Shown here: positions 1-10,732 of the stretch, one piece after another
How the letters are laid out: each line of letters begins with the position of its first letter
How positions within the stretch are numbered: the stretch's first letter is position 1
NCBI RefSeq assembly: GCF_000346465.2
Contig: NC_034011.1
Location: 8,514,040-8,578,039, forward strand
DNA: 64,000 nt
DNA from: Prunus persica
Lineage: Eukaryota; Streptophyta; Magnoliopsida; Rosales; Rosaceae
Direction: 5' to 3'
Translations under genes and position numbers: made by a program
The notes under the pieces: generated by a model
What the model saw: the letters and a program-made list of their open reading frames with translations, nothing else
What the model was told of the DNA's origin: nothing
Databases searched by the model: none

Positions 1-42
1 CGGTTGTCTATTTTTTGATACTTGTAAATTGGGTAAAATCCA

Positions 43-441
43 TTATGTTCCTTCTAAAAAGCTATTATCTACTAGTTTTGCCTCTATCATATGAACATGT
101 TTTCCACCAAAAGTTTGTACTAAATTTTGAAATTCTACATTAAATTTATAATTATAGTTGTATGAAACTTTTCCTACATACATAAGACTAATACTTAAAT
201 TTTTGTATTCTCCTTCCATATTATAATTTTTTGTTCTTATACTAATTTTAATATGTTTACTAAATTCTTTAATATTCATGACATACTTAGGAATACATCC
301 TATGACTGCTAGGTTTGTGCTAAGATATACTTCTGCTGTAGCTATAGCTGCTTGCTGATGGTTATCTAATCTATCATCATGTATGTAAACTAATGCTTTA
401 GTTCCTAATTGTGCTCTTGTGAGTCTAGCTATTCCTATCAT
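43..441 (-). pseudogene. Caulimovirid movement-protein-like fragment (endogenous)
   Basis: An open frame of about 130 residues resembles the core of caulimovirid (30K-type) movement proteins. It has a segment after the start where 'LGTKALVYIHDDR' precedes a stretch of alternating hydrophobic strands, a conserved 'IATAEVYLS' segment, and a downstream strand with paired aromatic residues. In the family this protein forms tubules through plasmodesmata. Here the frame stops just before the left edge, and upstream frames (441-1074) are interrupted by several stops, so no intact polyprotein exists. The family call is from pattern recognition; a profile search would settle it. There is no sign of recent selection or expression. 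Confidence 0.6.
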
Positions 442-1074
442 AATTTTTCTTATATGAATTTGTTGATAGTGTGACTTTTTAAGATGTTCTATTGCTGTGT
501 TACTAAGTAAATTAAGAGTTACTTCTTTATCTATATAACTTACTTCATGTTGACTAATGTTGTACTTACAATACTATGTTTATTTTCAAATCTTCATAAT
601 TGATATAAATTATATTTATTTTTTGAGATTTTTCAAAACCTTTTCTAAGAAATTCTTGTGTTTCTTGTTCACTAGGGTATATATCTTCTGTTATAACTAT
701 TTCTTTTCCTTTGGAAAAAAAAAACTATTTTTTTTCCTTTTCTCCTAAAGAGTTCCATTTACTATTATCAAATGGATTTTTTCTACTTTTTCTTTTATGA
801 GGATTATTTCATAAGGTTAAATTTTCTAATTTATCAATTAATTCTTTGGGTAGTGTGGAAGTAGTATTGTGCACTACTTGATTGATTTCTGTTTATTTGT
901 TTGATCTACATTTTCAGCTAGAATTAAAATTAATTGGATAATTAAATTATTTTGTCTTATAGGGATATTACTACTTACTATAGATGTTGTGAATTCCGTA
1001 AGACCTACTTGTTCGTTATCTAGTTTACCAACTTCTTCTAATGCTTTGATATATTTATTATTAATTTTAGAATA

Positions 1075-2288
1075 GGCTTATTATCACAAAACGTCCCTGA
1101 CGTTTGCGAAACTATTACATTGCATCCTTAAAATTTTTGTGTATCACTCATGGTTCCTAACGTTAATATAGGTACTCTTAAATAGTCCCTCCGTCAAAAA
1201 AATTGTTAAATCCAAAGATATAATAGTCAAATCAATCCAAAATTATATAAAAAAAATATTTTTTATTTCCTCCCTTCTATCTTTCTTTTCTTCTTCTTCT
1301 TTCTCTATGCCCGTTCTTTTCTTCTCTTCTTCTCTCTCTGTTTCTCTTTTTTTTTTCTTTTTTTTCTCCATTTCTCTCTTTCTTCCTCTTTTCTTCTTCT
1401 TTTCCTTCGCATGGCTGTTTCTTTTTCTTCCTCTTTCCTTCTTTGTTCCTCATTTCATCTTCTCTCCAAAAGCAACTAGATTCATCCTCTTAGAAGGAAT
1501 GCTGGGTTTGATGAAGTGAAGTTGGGCTGCTGGGTTTGTTTGCTGTCAACTTAGCATAGAAACTACCAACTACCAACTCACTCATCTGAATCTGATCACA
1601 AGAGTTTGACGAGCTGCATGCAACTCAATCGGATTTCAGTTTTGACTAGTGGTGCTGGAAATTGGGTCTACTACTGTTTTCAACGAGAAGCAGAAGAATG
1701 GATTTTTGGGTTGCTTTTCAGTTTCGAGGCTGCTTTTGGAAAAGTGGAGTCTCTCTCCCATGATACCCATTTACAAAATCTCAGCAGGAACAAAGCTTGT
1801 GCTAAAAATATAGGAATCCAACTCATCTCAAGGAAGAGTAGTCTCACTGTCAAATTCTCTACGAATCAACGCATTGTTCTAAGAGGATGAATCTGGTTGC
1901 TTTTGGAGAGAAGAAGAAATGAGGAAAAAAGAAGGATAGAGGAAGAAAAAGAAACAACCAAGCGAAGGAAAAGCAGAAGAAAAGAGGAGGAAATAGAGAA
2001 AAAGAAGAAAAAAAGAGAAACAGAGAGAGAGAAGAATAGAAGAAAAGAACGGGAGGAAAGAAAGAAGAAGAAGAAAAGAAAGAGAGAAGGGAAGGAAATA
2101 AAAAATATTTTTTTATATAATTTTGGATTGATTTGACAATTATATCCCTGAATTTAACAGTTTTTTTGATGGAGAGACTATTTAAGAGCACCTATATTAA
2201 CGTTAGGGACCATGAGTGATGCAAAAAAACTTTAAGGATGCAATGTGATAGTTTCGCAAACGTCAGAGAAGTTTTGTGATAATAAGCC
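1075..2288. mobile_element. MULE-type non-autonomous element with ~410-bp TIRs
   Basis: The element begins GGCTTATTATCAC and ends GTGATAATAAGCC. It is flanked by identical 10-bp copies of TTTTAGAATA (1065-1074 and 2289-2298). Inverted arms run from about 1075-1500 and 1876-2288; they include a pyrimidine-rich tract in the left arm and its purine-rich mirror in the right arm. A 9-11 bp duplication and long TIRs are hallmarks of the Mutator superfamily. The centre (about 1500-1875) has no recognisable coding region, so it depends on an outside transposase. It lies inside the pararetrovirus remnant and is therefore younger than it. The ORFs predicted here are low-complexity translations of the arms. 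Confidence 0.88.
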
Positions 2289-2540
2289 TTTTAGAATATG
2301 TCATTAAACTAAAAGTCTATCTATTTTATTATGTAATTTTTCTACTTGTTCAGTTAATGTTTTTTGTACTAATTGAATTTTTTGCACTTCTATTTTTAAT
2401 TGCTCAATAATTTCTAATGACTGAAGTTCTATTTGTTTTGACTTACTATCTATAAGATCTATGAGATTTTTTTATTTCTTTCTTGCTAGGAAATCTTTGA
2501 ATATTTTTATTATTATCTTCTAATTGAGATGTTATATAAT

Positions 2541-2807
2541 CTAAGTTTGTCTAATTGTCTTTAGGGAATTTTTCTGAAAATATTCTAATAACTGTTGAAT
2601 TATTCTATTAGGTTTGTCATGTTCAAATTTTACACTTCCTGCTTGACTAATTAAAAGATCAACAATATTATTTTCTAAGTGATTATTATTGCTGTGTAAA
2701 AGATGTTTGTGTTCTTTTTGTGGAAAATAACAAACTAATGTATTATTATCTAAAGTTAATTTTCTTTTTTGTTGTTCACTAATTTCTAGATTAAGATACT
2801 CTATCAT
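2541..2807 (-). pseudogene. Lys/Glu-rich frame of the pararetrovirus 5' region
   Basis: A short open frame of about 88 residues lies between the primer site and the movement-protein region on the same strand. It is rich in Glu, Lys, Asn and Leu and could form coiled coil, as small 5' proteins and polyprotein N-termini of caulimovirids often do. Continuation on both sides (2300-2540 and 2810-3060) is broken by stops. No specific motif identifies it; the assignment rests on position and composition. Confidence 0.35.
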
Positions 2808-3218
2808 ATAATTAAAATTTATCTAAGTCTACCTTTTTCTTTTAAAATACCTAAATACTCTTGAAATGTTTCTATGGATTCTTGTCAAACTTGTAAATGA
2901 TACTGGTTTCTTATTATGCTATTGTGTACTTCTAATTTTCTTGTTGGATAATTTTTTACTTATGGTGATTTTATCAATTTTTCTAGATTCCTAATTTCTA
3001 TTTGGTATTCAGCTTTCTGTCTCTTTAATTCTTGTAACCTTTCTTTTATTCTAATAGGTGTGCACCAGCAAAGGGTTTATTGTTCTTGACTGGTGATTCT
3101 AGTAATTAACAAAATTTTAACAAATTATAAAACATTGGTTTTTATTAGTTGTGTTGATTGACTTTTGTCCTCAAGTTACTTTACTGGTATAATTATATTA
3201 TTAAGGTGTTAAACTAAT

Positions 3219-3230
3219 GCTCTGATACCA
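3219..3230 (-). promoter_or_regulatory. tRNA-Met primer-binding site of the pararetrovirus
   Basis: The minus strand reads TGGTATCAGAGC, complementary to the 3' end of plant initiator tRNA-Met, the primer used by caulimovirids (and by Ty1/copia elements). It lies between the promoter-like region and the first viral frames, as expected for minus-strand DNA priming. No LTR-like repeat is seen next to it, which favours a pararetrovirus over a copia element. Confidence 0.75.
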
Positions 3231-3631
3231 TTATTTTTCGTGGATCTCGGTCAAGGTTTCTAAAAGCCAAAATAACAACTAGATACCATGCCTAGAACAT
3301 GGAACTGCAAAGATGCCAACTTAAAGGGCTATGGAGCAGAACTCAGAGGTTCCCTGACAGACATCCAATTATCTTTATGGCAAATATAAAACATGATCAA
3401 GTGCTCAAACAAAGTATATATTGATCGTCAGTTTAGCAAGATAATAATATAATTATAAAAAGTGTTTCCCTATTTTGGACAAGAAATCTAAGAAAACCAA
3501 GAAAATTAAAGAGAAAAAGACTTACTTAATTGCTTTTGCTGGAAATATTATTCACTGGTTGGTGGTGTTTAACAGTGTTTGAAATAATAAAGTGTATGGG
3601 GAATAAGAGAAAGTATATGAACAAAAGGAAT

Positions 3632-3826
3632 TTTATTTCTAAAGGAGAGTACTGAGATTTTTTCTTCTCTTGTGTTGTACTTCTCTTCTTCGGAGCTACA
3701 AGCTATCTACACTATTTCACCGACTCTATTCTTTGTGCTAAGTATGAGAAGGGATACCTTCCTTCTTTGTATACACTCTGTACACACACTCTTCTCTATG
3801 CACTCTACACTTCACATGGATATATA
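3632..3826 (-). promoter_or_regulatory. Candidate pararetroviral promoter and poly(A) signal
   Basis: On the minus strand a TATATA box (3821-3826) lies about 590 nt upstream of the primer site, close to the spacing between the CaMV 35S TATA box and its primer site. AATAAA (3632-3637, minus) lies about 190 nt downstream of the TATA box, matching the short-stop polyadenylation arrangement of caulimovirids. The match is positional only; no as-1 TGACG pair was found upstream. Confidence 0.4.
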
Positions 3827-3879
3827 AAAATAAAAATAAAAACAATCAAACGAAGTCTTCACATGTGCAACAAACGGAC

Positions 3880-4505
3880 AAGACACTCTTTGCATGGCTT
3901 GTTTGATGGCACAGATTCCTTCACATGCTATTTGTTGGTTTTTTAGTAGAAGAGACTTGCATGTCTTTAGGTCTAAAGATGAGGGGTTTTTGTGTCTTTT
4001 TGAAAATATTTGATTTGTTTGTGGTCTTTTACAAAAAGCTAGAGTTTTCTTGTGGTTGAAAATAAAATTTGGTTTAATTTTATATGGCCCAATATGAAGA
4101 ATTCGAGTCCATTGAGCATTTTGGGCTTTCCTTCGGCCCATATGGTGGGTGTATTCAATTAGAATTTTAATATATTATAATCACATGATTTTAATGTAAT
4201 AAATTTCAGCATGATTTGTAATTACAAGATTTTACTTATGATTTTAATAGATTGTAATTACACGATTCTCTTATGATTCACTTAGGACTTTTTTGTATTC
4301 TCCAAAGAATCAAAAGATTTTCTCTAGGATTTCATATGAAATAAAAATTATATAATAACATGAATTAATTATGTCACATGGATAAATAACCAAATGATAA
4401 AAGTAATAACAATAACGTTATGTAGCAACTAGACATGGCTTAAGGAAAACGAAAGTTATTCAAGACGTAATAAACATTTATTGGAGCTTCATCTCCTCAT
4501 ATGAC
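3880..4505. other. Non-coding stretch with a possible transposon end
   Basis: No gene is seen. From about 4146 the sequence GGGTGTATTCAATTAGAAT and AT-rich repeats of a similar kind resemble the end of a PIF/Harbinger or Tourist-like element. A partial inverted match lies at about 6696-6714. The minus-strand frame over 3812-4141 has no recognisable domain. Confidence 0.3.
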
Positions 4506-5215
4506 CTAGATATTATCTCTCCACATAGCTAAAGCTATGCTAGCTCTCCATGTGCTAGCATCCTCTCTTTGTTGGTCTTGGGTTTGATAAATCAGATCAA
4601 AATTGTCCTCTTCATCAACTGGTATTGATGAGGATGAAGATAATGAAGATTCATCAGTTGGCTCAATGGAAAATTCATCGGAACGACACTCCTTACGAAG
4701 AAAGTTATGTAATGCTGCACATGCCAACACTAGCTCTGCTTGTATTTTAAATAGAAATGGAGTAGCTGACTTAAAAATTATGAATCGCGATTTAAAAATA
4801 CCAAATATCCTCTCGATCACATTCCTTAAGGACGCATGGTGAAGGTTGAACAACTCATTTTCATTTTCAAGATCACGACCATGACCTGCAAAATCTTAGA
4901 GATGATACCGCACACCTCGAAACGGAGCTAAAAATTGGCATCGGTTGGCAAATCTACAATCCACTAAGAAATATTTACCTAATTATATATATAAGTATGC
5001 AACATAGAAATAAAAACGTATTTCCCACCAAAAACACCAAAAAGATAAATATTTACCTTGAGGAACTTTAAGACCATTCCTCCTTGATAGAGCATCACTT
5101 AACACTTTTGAATCATGAGCCGAACCCTCCCATCCGCTAAGGACATACATGAATTCCAAATCAAAATTGCATCGGTATCATCGACACCTAATGCAAGTGA
5201 GCTATTCCCAGTAGT
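4506..5215 (-). pseudogene. PIF/Harbinger transposase remnant (DDE_Tnp_4)
   Basis: Minus-strand translation gives the C-terminal half of a Harbinger-type (HARBI1-like) nuclease. A '[17 protein letters not shown]' block (about 5095-5160) is followed by 'KYFLVDC', then 'FLAPFRGVRYHL', and then 'LFNLHHASLRNVIERIFGIF' near 4790-4853, ending in an acidic tail and stop at 4506. The family's DDE nuclease cuts at 3-bp (TWA) targets. A small intron (about 4977-5056) is still recognisable. Decay is clear: a stop interrupts the frame right after the RYHL block, the glycine after DC is replaced by arginine, and the N-terminal half including the first catalytic Asp is absent. Confidence 0.82.
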
Positions 5216-5700
5216 AGTTGCACCCCCAACCACAATTTTTAAATCATCATAATTAGCAACACTTTCTGTCTGAAGGTTCTTGTGACTTGGGTGGGACTAG
5301 CAAAGAAAAAAAAATGATGATTGTTAATATATTATGAATAAAATATTAGAGCAAGCTAGTAAGTGACATAACATATAATATGAAGCTCACCTTCAAATAA
5401 TTTTCCCATACTTCATCACTAGCCGTGAACTTCTTTGTAATTGAGTCTTACCCAAATCCAAAGTTGTTACGCATAAGAGTAGTCATTTTGTCAAACTGCT
5501 TCTTATACCATCTCATTCAGGTTACGTAATTGTTATATGTTTTAGGAGACATGGTTTTCTCATTTAGGCGAGGAAGCACTCTTTTTCTATTGTTTGCTTA
5601 CTTATTGACCCATTATTATCACGCCATCCTCGACTTATTGACCCATTACTATCACGCCATACTCTTGAGCAAATGAAATATACTTCAATCTTCTTATAAT
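5216..5700 (-). pseudogene. Myb/SANT-like partner protein remnant of PIF element
   Basis: Upstream of the transposase remnant on the same strand, translation gives a Myb/SANT-like (Myb_DNA-bind_3) segment: 'YKKQFDKMTTLMRNNFGFG', a stop where Trp is expected, 'DSITKKFTASDEVWENYLK', a GT-AG intron (5297-5390), then a 'YDDLKIVVGGATTTGNSSLA' segment leading towards the transposase. PIF/Harbinger elements carry such a DNA-binding ORF1 next to the transposase, so the pair is probably one decayed element. A 33-bp tandem duplication (about 5596-5661) lies in its N-terminal part. A host L10-interacting-MYB-like gene is the alternative origin. Confidence 0.62.
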
Positions 5701-6906
5701 GATACACCAATCTGAGCAAATAAAAGTAAAGATTAGACTTTTATTAGTATGTAATAAATATCATTGCATATATAACTTGATAAACTTTCATTAATTGATT
5801 GGTATGCAAACCCTTGATTATTTTTCATGTTCTAGAGGCCCAAAGAATTATTTTTCATAAACTTTCATAAATAAACTTTCATGTTGTGTAGTCTCGGTGG
5901 TTCTATGACCTCTCTTTGGTCTTTATTGATGAAAGTTCATCTTTACCAAAAATTTAAAATAAAATAAAAATCATAGTACAGTGGTCATTTTCTCCCAAGT
6001 GGGACTAGAAGACCCAAACACTGTGCATTCAAACCAAGAAATAAAAGCATCCTAACGCAAGGAAATTTCCTAGTGATGGACTTCTTCTAGTCATTCCACT
6101 GTCCACTATTTATTAGTATTATATAAAAACAAAGATAAGAAAGACTAGTTTAGATCAAAACAAAGCTCTATAGTTATTTTACGTTTGTAAGCTCTATAGT
6201 CATTCTCTAGTTTTTACCATAATAAAATATTATTTTATTAAATAATAAATAATAATAAAAAAATCATTCCTAAAGAATGAGGCAGTGCGCAACAAACCAA
6301 AAACACCAACTATCAATCTTTACAGATTGGTTTCTTCTTCTGTGTCTGTTCCGTAGTGAAGCAATACAGATATACACGAATGTATGTAGGCTTGTACCCA
6401 CAACAAAGCAACACATATAATACAAAAAAAGACAAAAAAAAAGGTATGACAACATATATGATAGCATATGAAGAGATAAAGCAAAAAGATGAGAACCTTG
6501 TTCACTTCTCAAGTCTGTTCATCTTCTCCCAAAACAAACCAACGTGAGAATTAGATGTAATAGGGTGTGATTTTTTTTATGGAGTTTGGTATTTATATCA
6601 CCCACTAAAAAGTCTCACAGAATACATCAATTAATAAAATACCTCAAAATCGGTAAGTTTTTGAATATTATCGTACTTTGTCTAATATTTTGAAAGTCCT
6701 AATTGAATACAACCAGACTTGCATTGATGCTTTTAAAATCCTAATCTAATACTATCATATTTTTATTGATTACTTTAAAATCATAATTGAATACCATGTT
6801 GATCACAAAAGTCAAAAATCCGAACAAAAACATAACCAGATCAGTTTAGATTGGTTTTGATCTCAGTTTTCCACCACAAGAAACCGGTCCAATACAATTA
6901 ATTTAA
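5701..6906. other. AT-rich intergenic DNA, no gene seen
   Basis: No coding region is supported. Short ORFs on both strands are low-complexity. From about 6555 to 6810 there are loosely repeated 'aaaatcctaattgaatacc'-like units similar to those of the MITE at 18830-19206, suggesting another decayed copy of that family. Confidence 0.4.
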
Positions 6907-7370
6907 GAGTGTTGCTAAACGAATCCTAAAATTAACTGAGTACACCCTATAATCTAAGTTAACCCTAATATTTTAATCAAAATGTAAAATTAACTAAGTA
7001 CACCCTATTTAACTACCAAAAATAGCCATAGTACAACAATCTAATACCAATCATAAACCAGGTTTCTCTTTTTACTCATTGTGCCATCTTTTCAGATTTT
7101 GGATTTCATTAAATCTTTAATTTCGTAATACCAATCCTAAACTAAACTAATACTTGCTGCATTATTCGTGAGCACCAAGTAATACGAAGACTTTTCTACC
7201 TATGATAAGGGTTGAATATAGTGAGTAAAGTGTACTTATTAAAATTTTATTTGTTTCACAATTCAATATATCCTTTTTTGTCATTTTATATTAGGATAAA
7301 TTAGTAATTCAATAAATAGTTTGGTAATAGGGTGTACTCAGTTAATTTTAAGGTTCGTTTAGCAGCATTC
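6907..7370. mobile_element. MITE with ~46-bp TIRs and 9-bp TSD
   Basis: The element starts GAGTGTTGCTAAACGAATCC and ends in its near-complement, CGTTTAGCAGCATTC. The arms extend inward about 46 bp through AGTACACCCTAT / ATAGGGTGTACT. Flanks carry TTAATTTAA twice (6898-6906 and 7371-7379), a 9-bp target duplication fitting Mutator-like elements. The 464-bp body is AT-rich and has no coding capacity. Confidence 0.85.
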
Positions 7371-7704
7371 TTAATTTAAATATTTATATTCTAGATTATA
7401 TATATTTGTTTAACATGTGGCCATTTTTTATTGGTTTGGTAGGAGGTTACAATAGGCGCGCACACAGGATCATCACCATACTATATCCCTTCCTATTTCC
7501 CCTCTCTGTTTCTCCTTCAGGCATCGCGCCGCGAAACCTCTCTCTCAGCCGCCGCGCCACTCTCTCAGTCGCCGCCGTCACTCAGGTCAGATTCTCTTTC
7601 TCTCTTCTGTTTTTCTTTTCCCCCTTCGATTCTATGACCCGCTAACTCTCTCTGTCCTCCATCACTTCGCAGCTTCTACTTTGTATCTCCTCTTCATCTC
7701 AGCT

Positions 7705-7706
<2 letters not shown>

Positions 7707-7754
<48 letters not shown>
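7707..7754. repeat. (CT)n microsatellite
   Basis: About 24 uninterrupted CT dinucleotides lie in a pyrimidine-rich leader-like stretch upstream of the next genes. Such CT tracts are common in plant 5' leaders. Confidence 0.95.
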
Positions 7755-7758
<4 letters not shown>

Positions 7759-7983
7759 GCTCTTCTTTGATTCTCTGACCCGCTGGAAAGAATCTGTTTT
7801 GTTATTTTGTGGCCTCACGCAATGATTTAGGCAATTTGTGGCTTCAGCCTTCACTCCAAAGATTTTATGATTTAGGACAAATAGTAGCTATTATGGTTTG
7901 TAGTTTTTCAAACTGTGATTATAAATTTTCAATTTACAGAATTACAAAATATAAATTGTACTTTTGTTTGTACCTTAAAACCG

Positions 7984-8639
7984 GATGAGGCCACTGGCCC
8001 TTTCCCTGAAGCTGTGCTGCTTAAAGAGGTTGCCTTTTGAATTTTGGCACAACTTCATGTTCTTACTCTTTTTTTCCCTTTTCCTTCTTTATTTTTGGTG
8101 TTATTTATTTATTTATTTATATTTCCCTTCCTCTCTGCGAAATTTGGTTTCTGAAAATGAAGACTTTTTCGTGCGACCATTTCGTGAAAGAGATCTTCTT
8201 TTTCTTGAAAAACTAATGAAGTTTAAGATAAGGTTTTGGGTTAAGTTTAGTTGCATATATTATTACAGTGACCCCTCTAATTGTAATTGATTTTGAGATG
8301 AATTTTTGTTATGAATTGCAGAAGAAAGTTCAGGAAGATGGTAAACTTCTCAGAAGAATGTGAGTTATTCTGATTCAAACTTGTTATAGGTGATTCCTAT
8401 CCTTTTAAAAGGACGCAATATAAATTTTCTTTGTTCTGAAGAAATTTTTTGGCCTATAGGGTTTGCTGTTGTTGATTTTGTTTTCATTACTATGCAGAGA
8501 AGTATATGAATTTTTGAAGCTTCAGAACCAGGAACCACAAGAACCGAACCGGTGCAGGCAGGTCCGGGTTGGTTTGGTCTTGCCACCGAACTGGTCTTCA
8601 TTTCCGGTTCAGGTTCCGGTTTCACGAGAAAACTGGTAG
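7984..8639 (+). pseudogene. 5'-truncated three-exon gene remnant (possibly plastid bS6-like)
   Basis: Three short segments join in one frame through well-formed GT-AG introns with matching phases: 7984-8028, 8322-8359 and 8498-8639. They give about 89 residues from 'DEATGPFPEAVLLKE' through 'KKVQEDGKLLRR' and 'EVYEFLKLQNQEP' to a stop. The first two blocks recall the segment preceding the S6 fold in plastid ribosomal protein bS6, but this is from memory and unverified. No ATG or splice acceptor precedes the first segment, and the ribosomal S6 fold itself is absent, so the gene is either truncated or has a distant first exon (a CG-rich, CT-rich leader-like region lies at 7480-7590). The stop lies 60 bp before the ATG of the next gene. 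Confidence 0.3.
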
Positions 8640-8699
8640 CGCTAGTTTAAGCTTTCATTTTCTTCGATTCTCTGGTTTTCTTCGCTGGCCACAAAAGCT

Positions 8700-10427
8700 A
8701 TGCAAGCCCTTAAACGCATAGCGACAAAGACCGAGTTCCAGAGACTCTCATCCACAATCACCAAAACCCATTTCATATCCAGCACCAATTTCAGACCCTT
8801 CTCCTCCAACTCAAAGAAAGGCGACGATGACTGGAATGACGCCTGGGAGACCGCGTGGCTCCCGCCCGACCTCTCGGGAAGTAGTAGCAGAGCTCCATGG
8901 GAGGCCGATGTCAATTTCTCGTCTTCAGAGTCGAGCGTAGTGCTTCCCTCGGATGCGGACCTAGAGACCAAGGCGTTCGTGGAGGACATGAATGAGAATT
9001 GGAATGAGAGAAGAAAACCCAAAGAGGAAAAGCAGCAGAGTGAGAATGGGTCGTCGCTTTATAGCTTGGATAGTATTAAGAAGGATTATAGGATCAAGAA
9101 ACAAAGGATTCATGCTGGCCTTTGGATGAAGGAGATTGAGAAGCAAGAGGAGGCTAAGTTGGCCGACTCGAATTCTTTTGGTGGTGGGGACGATATCGAG
9201 CGATTGCTCGATAGCTGCTCCGAGTATGCTCTCCTTCTGTTTTCTTTTTTCTTTTTCTCATTGTTTTACTCTGTTTTGTATGCGTGTATGTATGCAGTTT
9301 GTGTATCCATTTTGAATGTGTTCGGTATGTGGATTGCGTTCTCGTTCTTGTATTTGATATGAATGCCCTGTTGTCCATTTGATGTGGGTTCTATGTCAAA
9401 TTGAGAAATTTCACTTGCACACATACCCAATAGTTATTTCATTTGTTATGTTTTAATGCTCTGAGTCTGATTGATTGTTTTCCAAGTCTTGAATTTTTTC
9501 TTGATGTTACTAGATTAAATATGCATGTGTTAATGTTCATAAAAAAAGTTTTGAAGGATGCTTTTTAATTTACTTGTTGGGTGTACTATCGGGATACTTG
9601 CAGCATTTTTGATTCTGCCAACAATGATTTGGAAAACTCTAAAGCCCCGAGTGCTTCCGACTTCAAAAACAAACCGGATGGTTGGGAAACGACATCCAAG
9701 GCTAAGGATGGAAATGTATGGGAGATGACACAGAGAGAGGAAGATATTCTTCTCCAAGAGTTTGAGCGTCGAATTGCGTACAATAAATTTCAGGTGTGTA
9801 AATACACTCAAACAGACTTGTATTTTCCTTCTTCCATTATACAGTTTGTTCCGATTGTAAGCATAATATAAATGAAGAGCGCAACTCGTAAGATTAATCC
9901 CAAGTTTAGAATTGTCTGTATAAATCTTCATCAAATCTTAGACAAGGGTGTACAGTGTTGCACATGGCTGTGGTGCATCAGACTTGGTAAAAGAGAACTT
10001 TTGAAATTTGACTCTTATGTATGGAATGATGCTACTGTGTCTCCTAGTATTTCGGGTTGACTGTATTTTCTGCATAATGGCACCACACCTCCTACAGTTT
10101 TCCTACTGAAAAAAGTTTGAATGTACTCTTTCATTACATTTATCTTAATCTTATTGCCAACGTCTTCCTCTTTTACCTGTCCTTTCTTACTGTTGGTTAT
10201 CTGACATTGACGTGCAGATTGCTAGTTTTATCAAGACTCACATATTTAGCCGGAGGAGACCAATTGATGGGTGGAAATACATGATAGAGGAGCTAGGGCC
10301 AAATGCGAGGAAAGGGAAGGGTTCTGTTACAAGATTACCGAGTCTATCCGATGCATCAACCCAACCCTTTAAGGAGGAAAACAGTGCAATGAGTGGCAGC
10401 AGCATTATGCCCTTTAAGGAGAGGTAG
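8700..10427 (+). CDS. GCD1: GAMETE CELL DEFECTIVE 1-like mitochondrial protein
   Basis: Three exons, 8700-9223, 9604-9793 and 10218-10427, join in frame (GTATGC and GTGTGT donors, TTGCAG and GTGCAG acceptors) to about 307 residues. The N-terminus (MQALKRIATKTEFQRLSS) is basic and hydroxylated with no acidic residue before Glu12, as in mitochondrial presequences. A conserved-looking 'DDWNDAWETAWLPPDLSG' motif follows (about residues 41-58), then charged helical segments rich in Lys/Glu and a C-terminal 'RRRPIDGWKYMIEELGPNAR' block. No enzymatic motif is visible. This pattern recalls plant-specific GCD1, a mitochondrial protein needed for gamete and early embryo development in Arabidopsis; that identification is from memory and should be confirmed by search. 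All three exons are open, so the gene looks functional. Confidence 0.68.
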
Positions 10428-10732
10428 TTTGCTTTTGGATTATGTTCATATATTCCCGTGTGCTTGGAGATTTCAGAGATTGGGCAGTAATGACCTTCCT
10501 TTCTTTAGAGATACCAGCGTCGAAAGTATTCATAGCTACCATATAAATTCATTCTGGTAATTTTGATCTCTGGCTTTCTCAATGTATGATCGTACCATCC
10601 TGTAGGCAACTGAAAATGCAATTAATGTAAGTGAAAGAATGTATGCGTTTCCTTCAAACCCGCTGTTCCAACTTCTGAATGGCATATTAACTTATAAGCC
10701 TTCAATATGGTTTCAATGTAAAGAATACCCTT

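Larger units (their letters stand above)
1..3880 (-). mobile_element. Endogenous caulimovirid (pararetrovirus) remnant
   Basis: Read on the minus strand this segment has the order expected of a plant pararetrovirus: TATA-like box (about 3821-3826), polyadenylation hexamer (3632-3637), a roughly 600-nt leader, a tRNA-Met type primer site (3219-3230), degraded Lys/Glu-rich reading frames, then a movement-protein-like frame (441-43). It runs off the left edge, so coat protein, protease and RT would lie outside the window. Frames are broken by stops and indels and a MULE-type element (1075-2288) sits inside, so it is an old, inactive copy. The genus (florendo-, petu- or badnavirus-like) cannot be decided without the RT region. 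The right boundary near 3880 is approximate. Confidence 0.72.

Noticed and set aside
1897..2136. Arg/Glu/Lys-rich ORF resembling a nuclear protein
   Set aside because: It is a translation of the purine-rich arm of the MULE-type element and has no independent support.
3219..3230. Possible copia primer site rather than viral
   Set aside because: No LTR adjoins it, and the downstream frames and movement-protein match fit a caulimovirid better.
3812..4141. Minus-strand 109-residue ORF
   Set aside because: No recognisable domain, and it overlaps the pararetroviral promoter-like region; low-complexity C-terminus.
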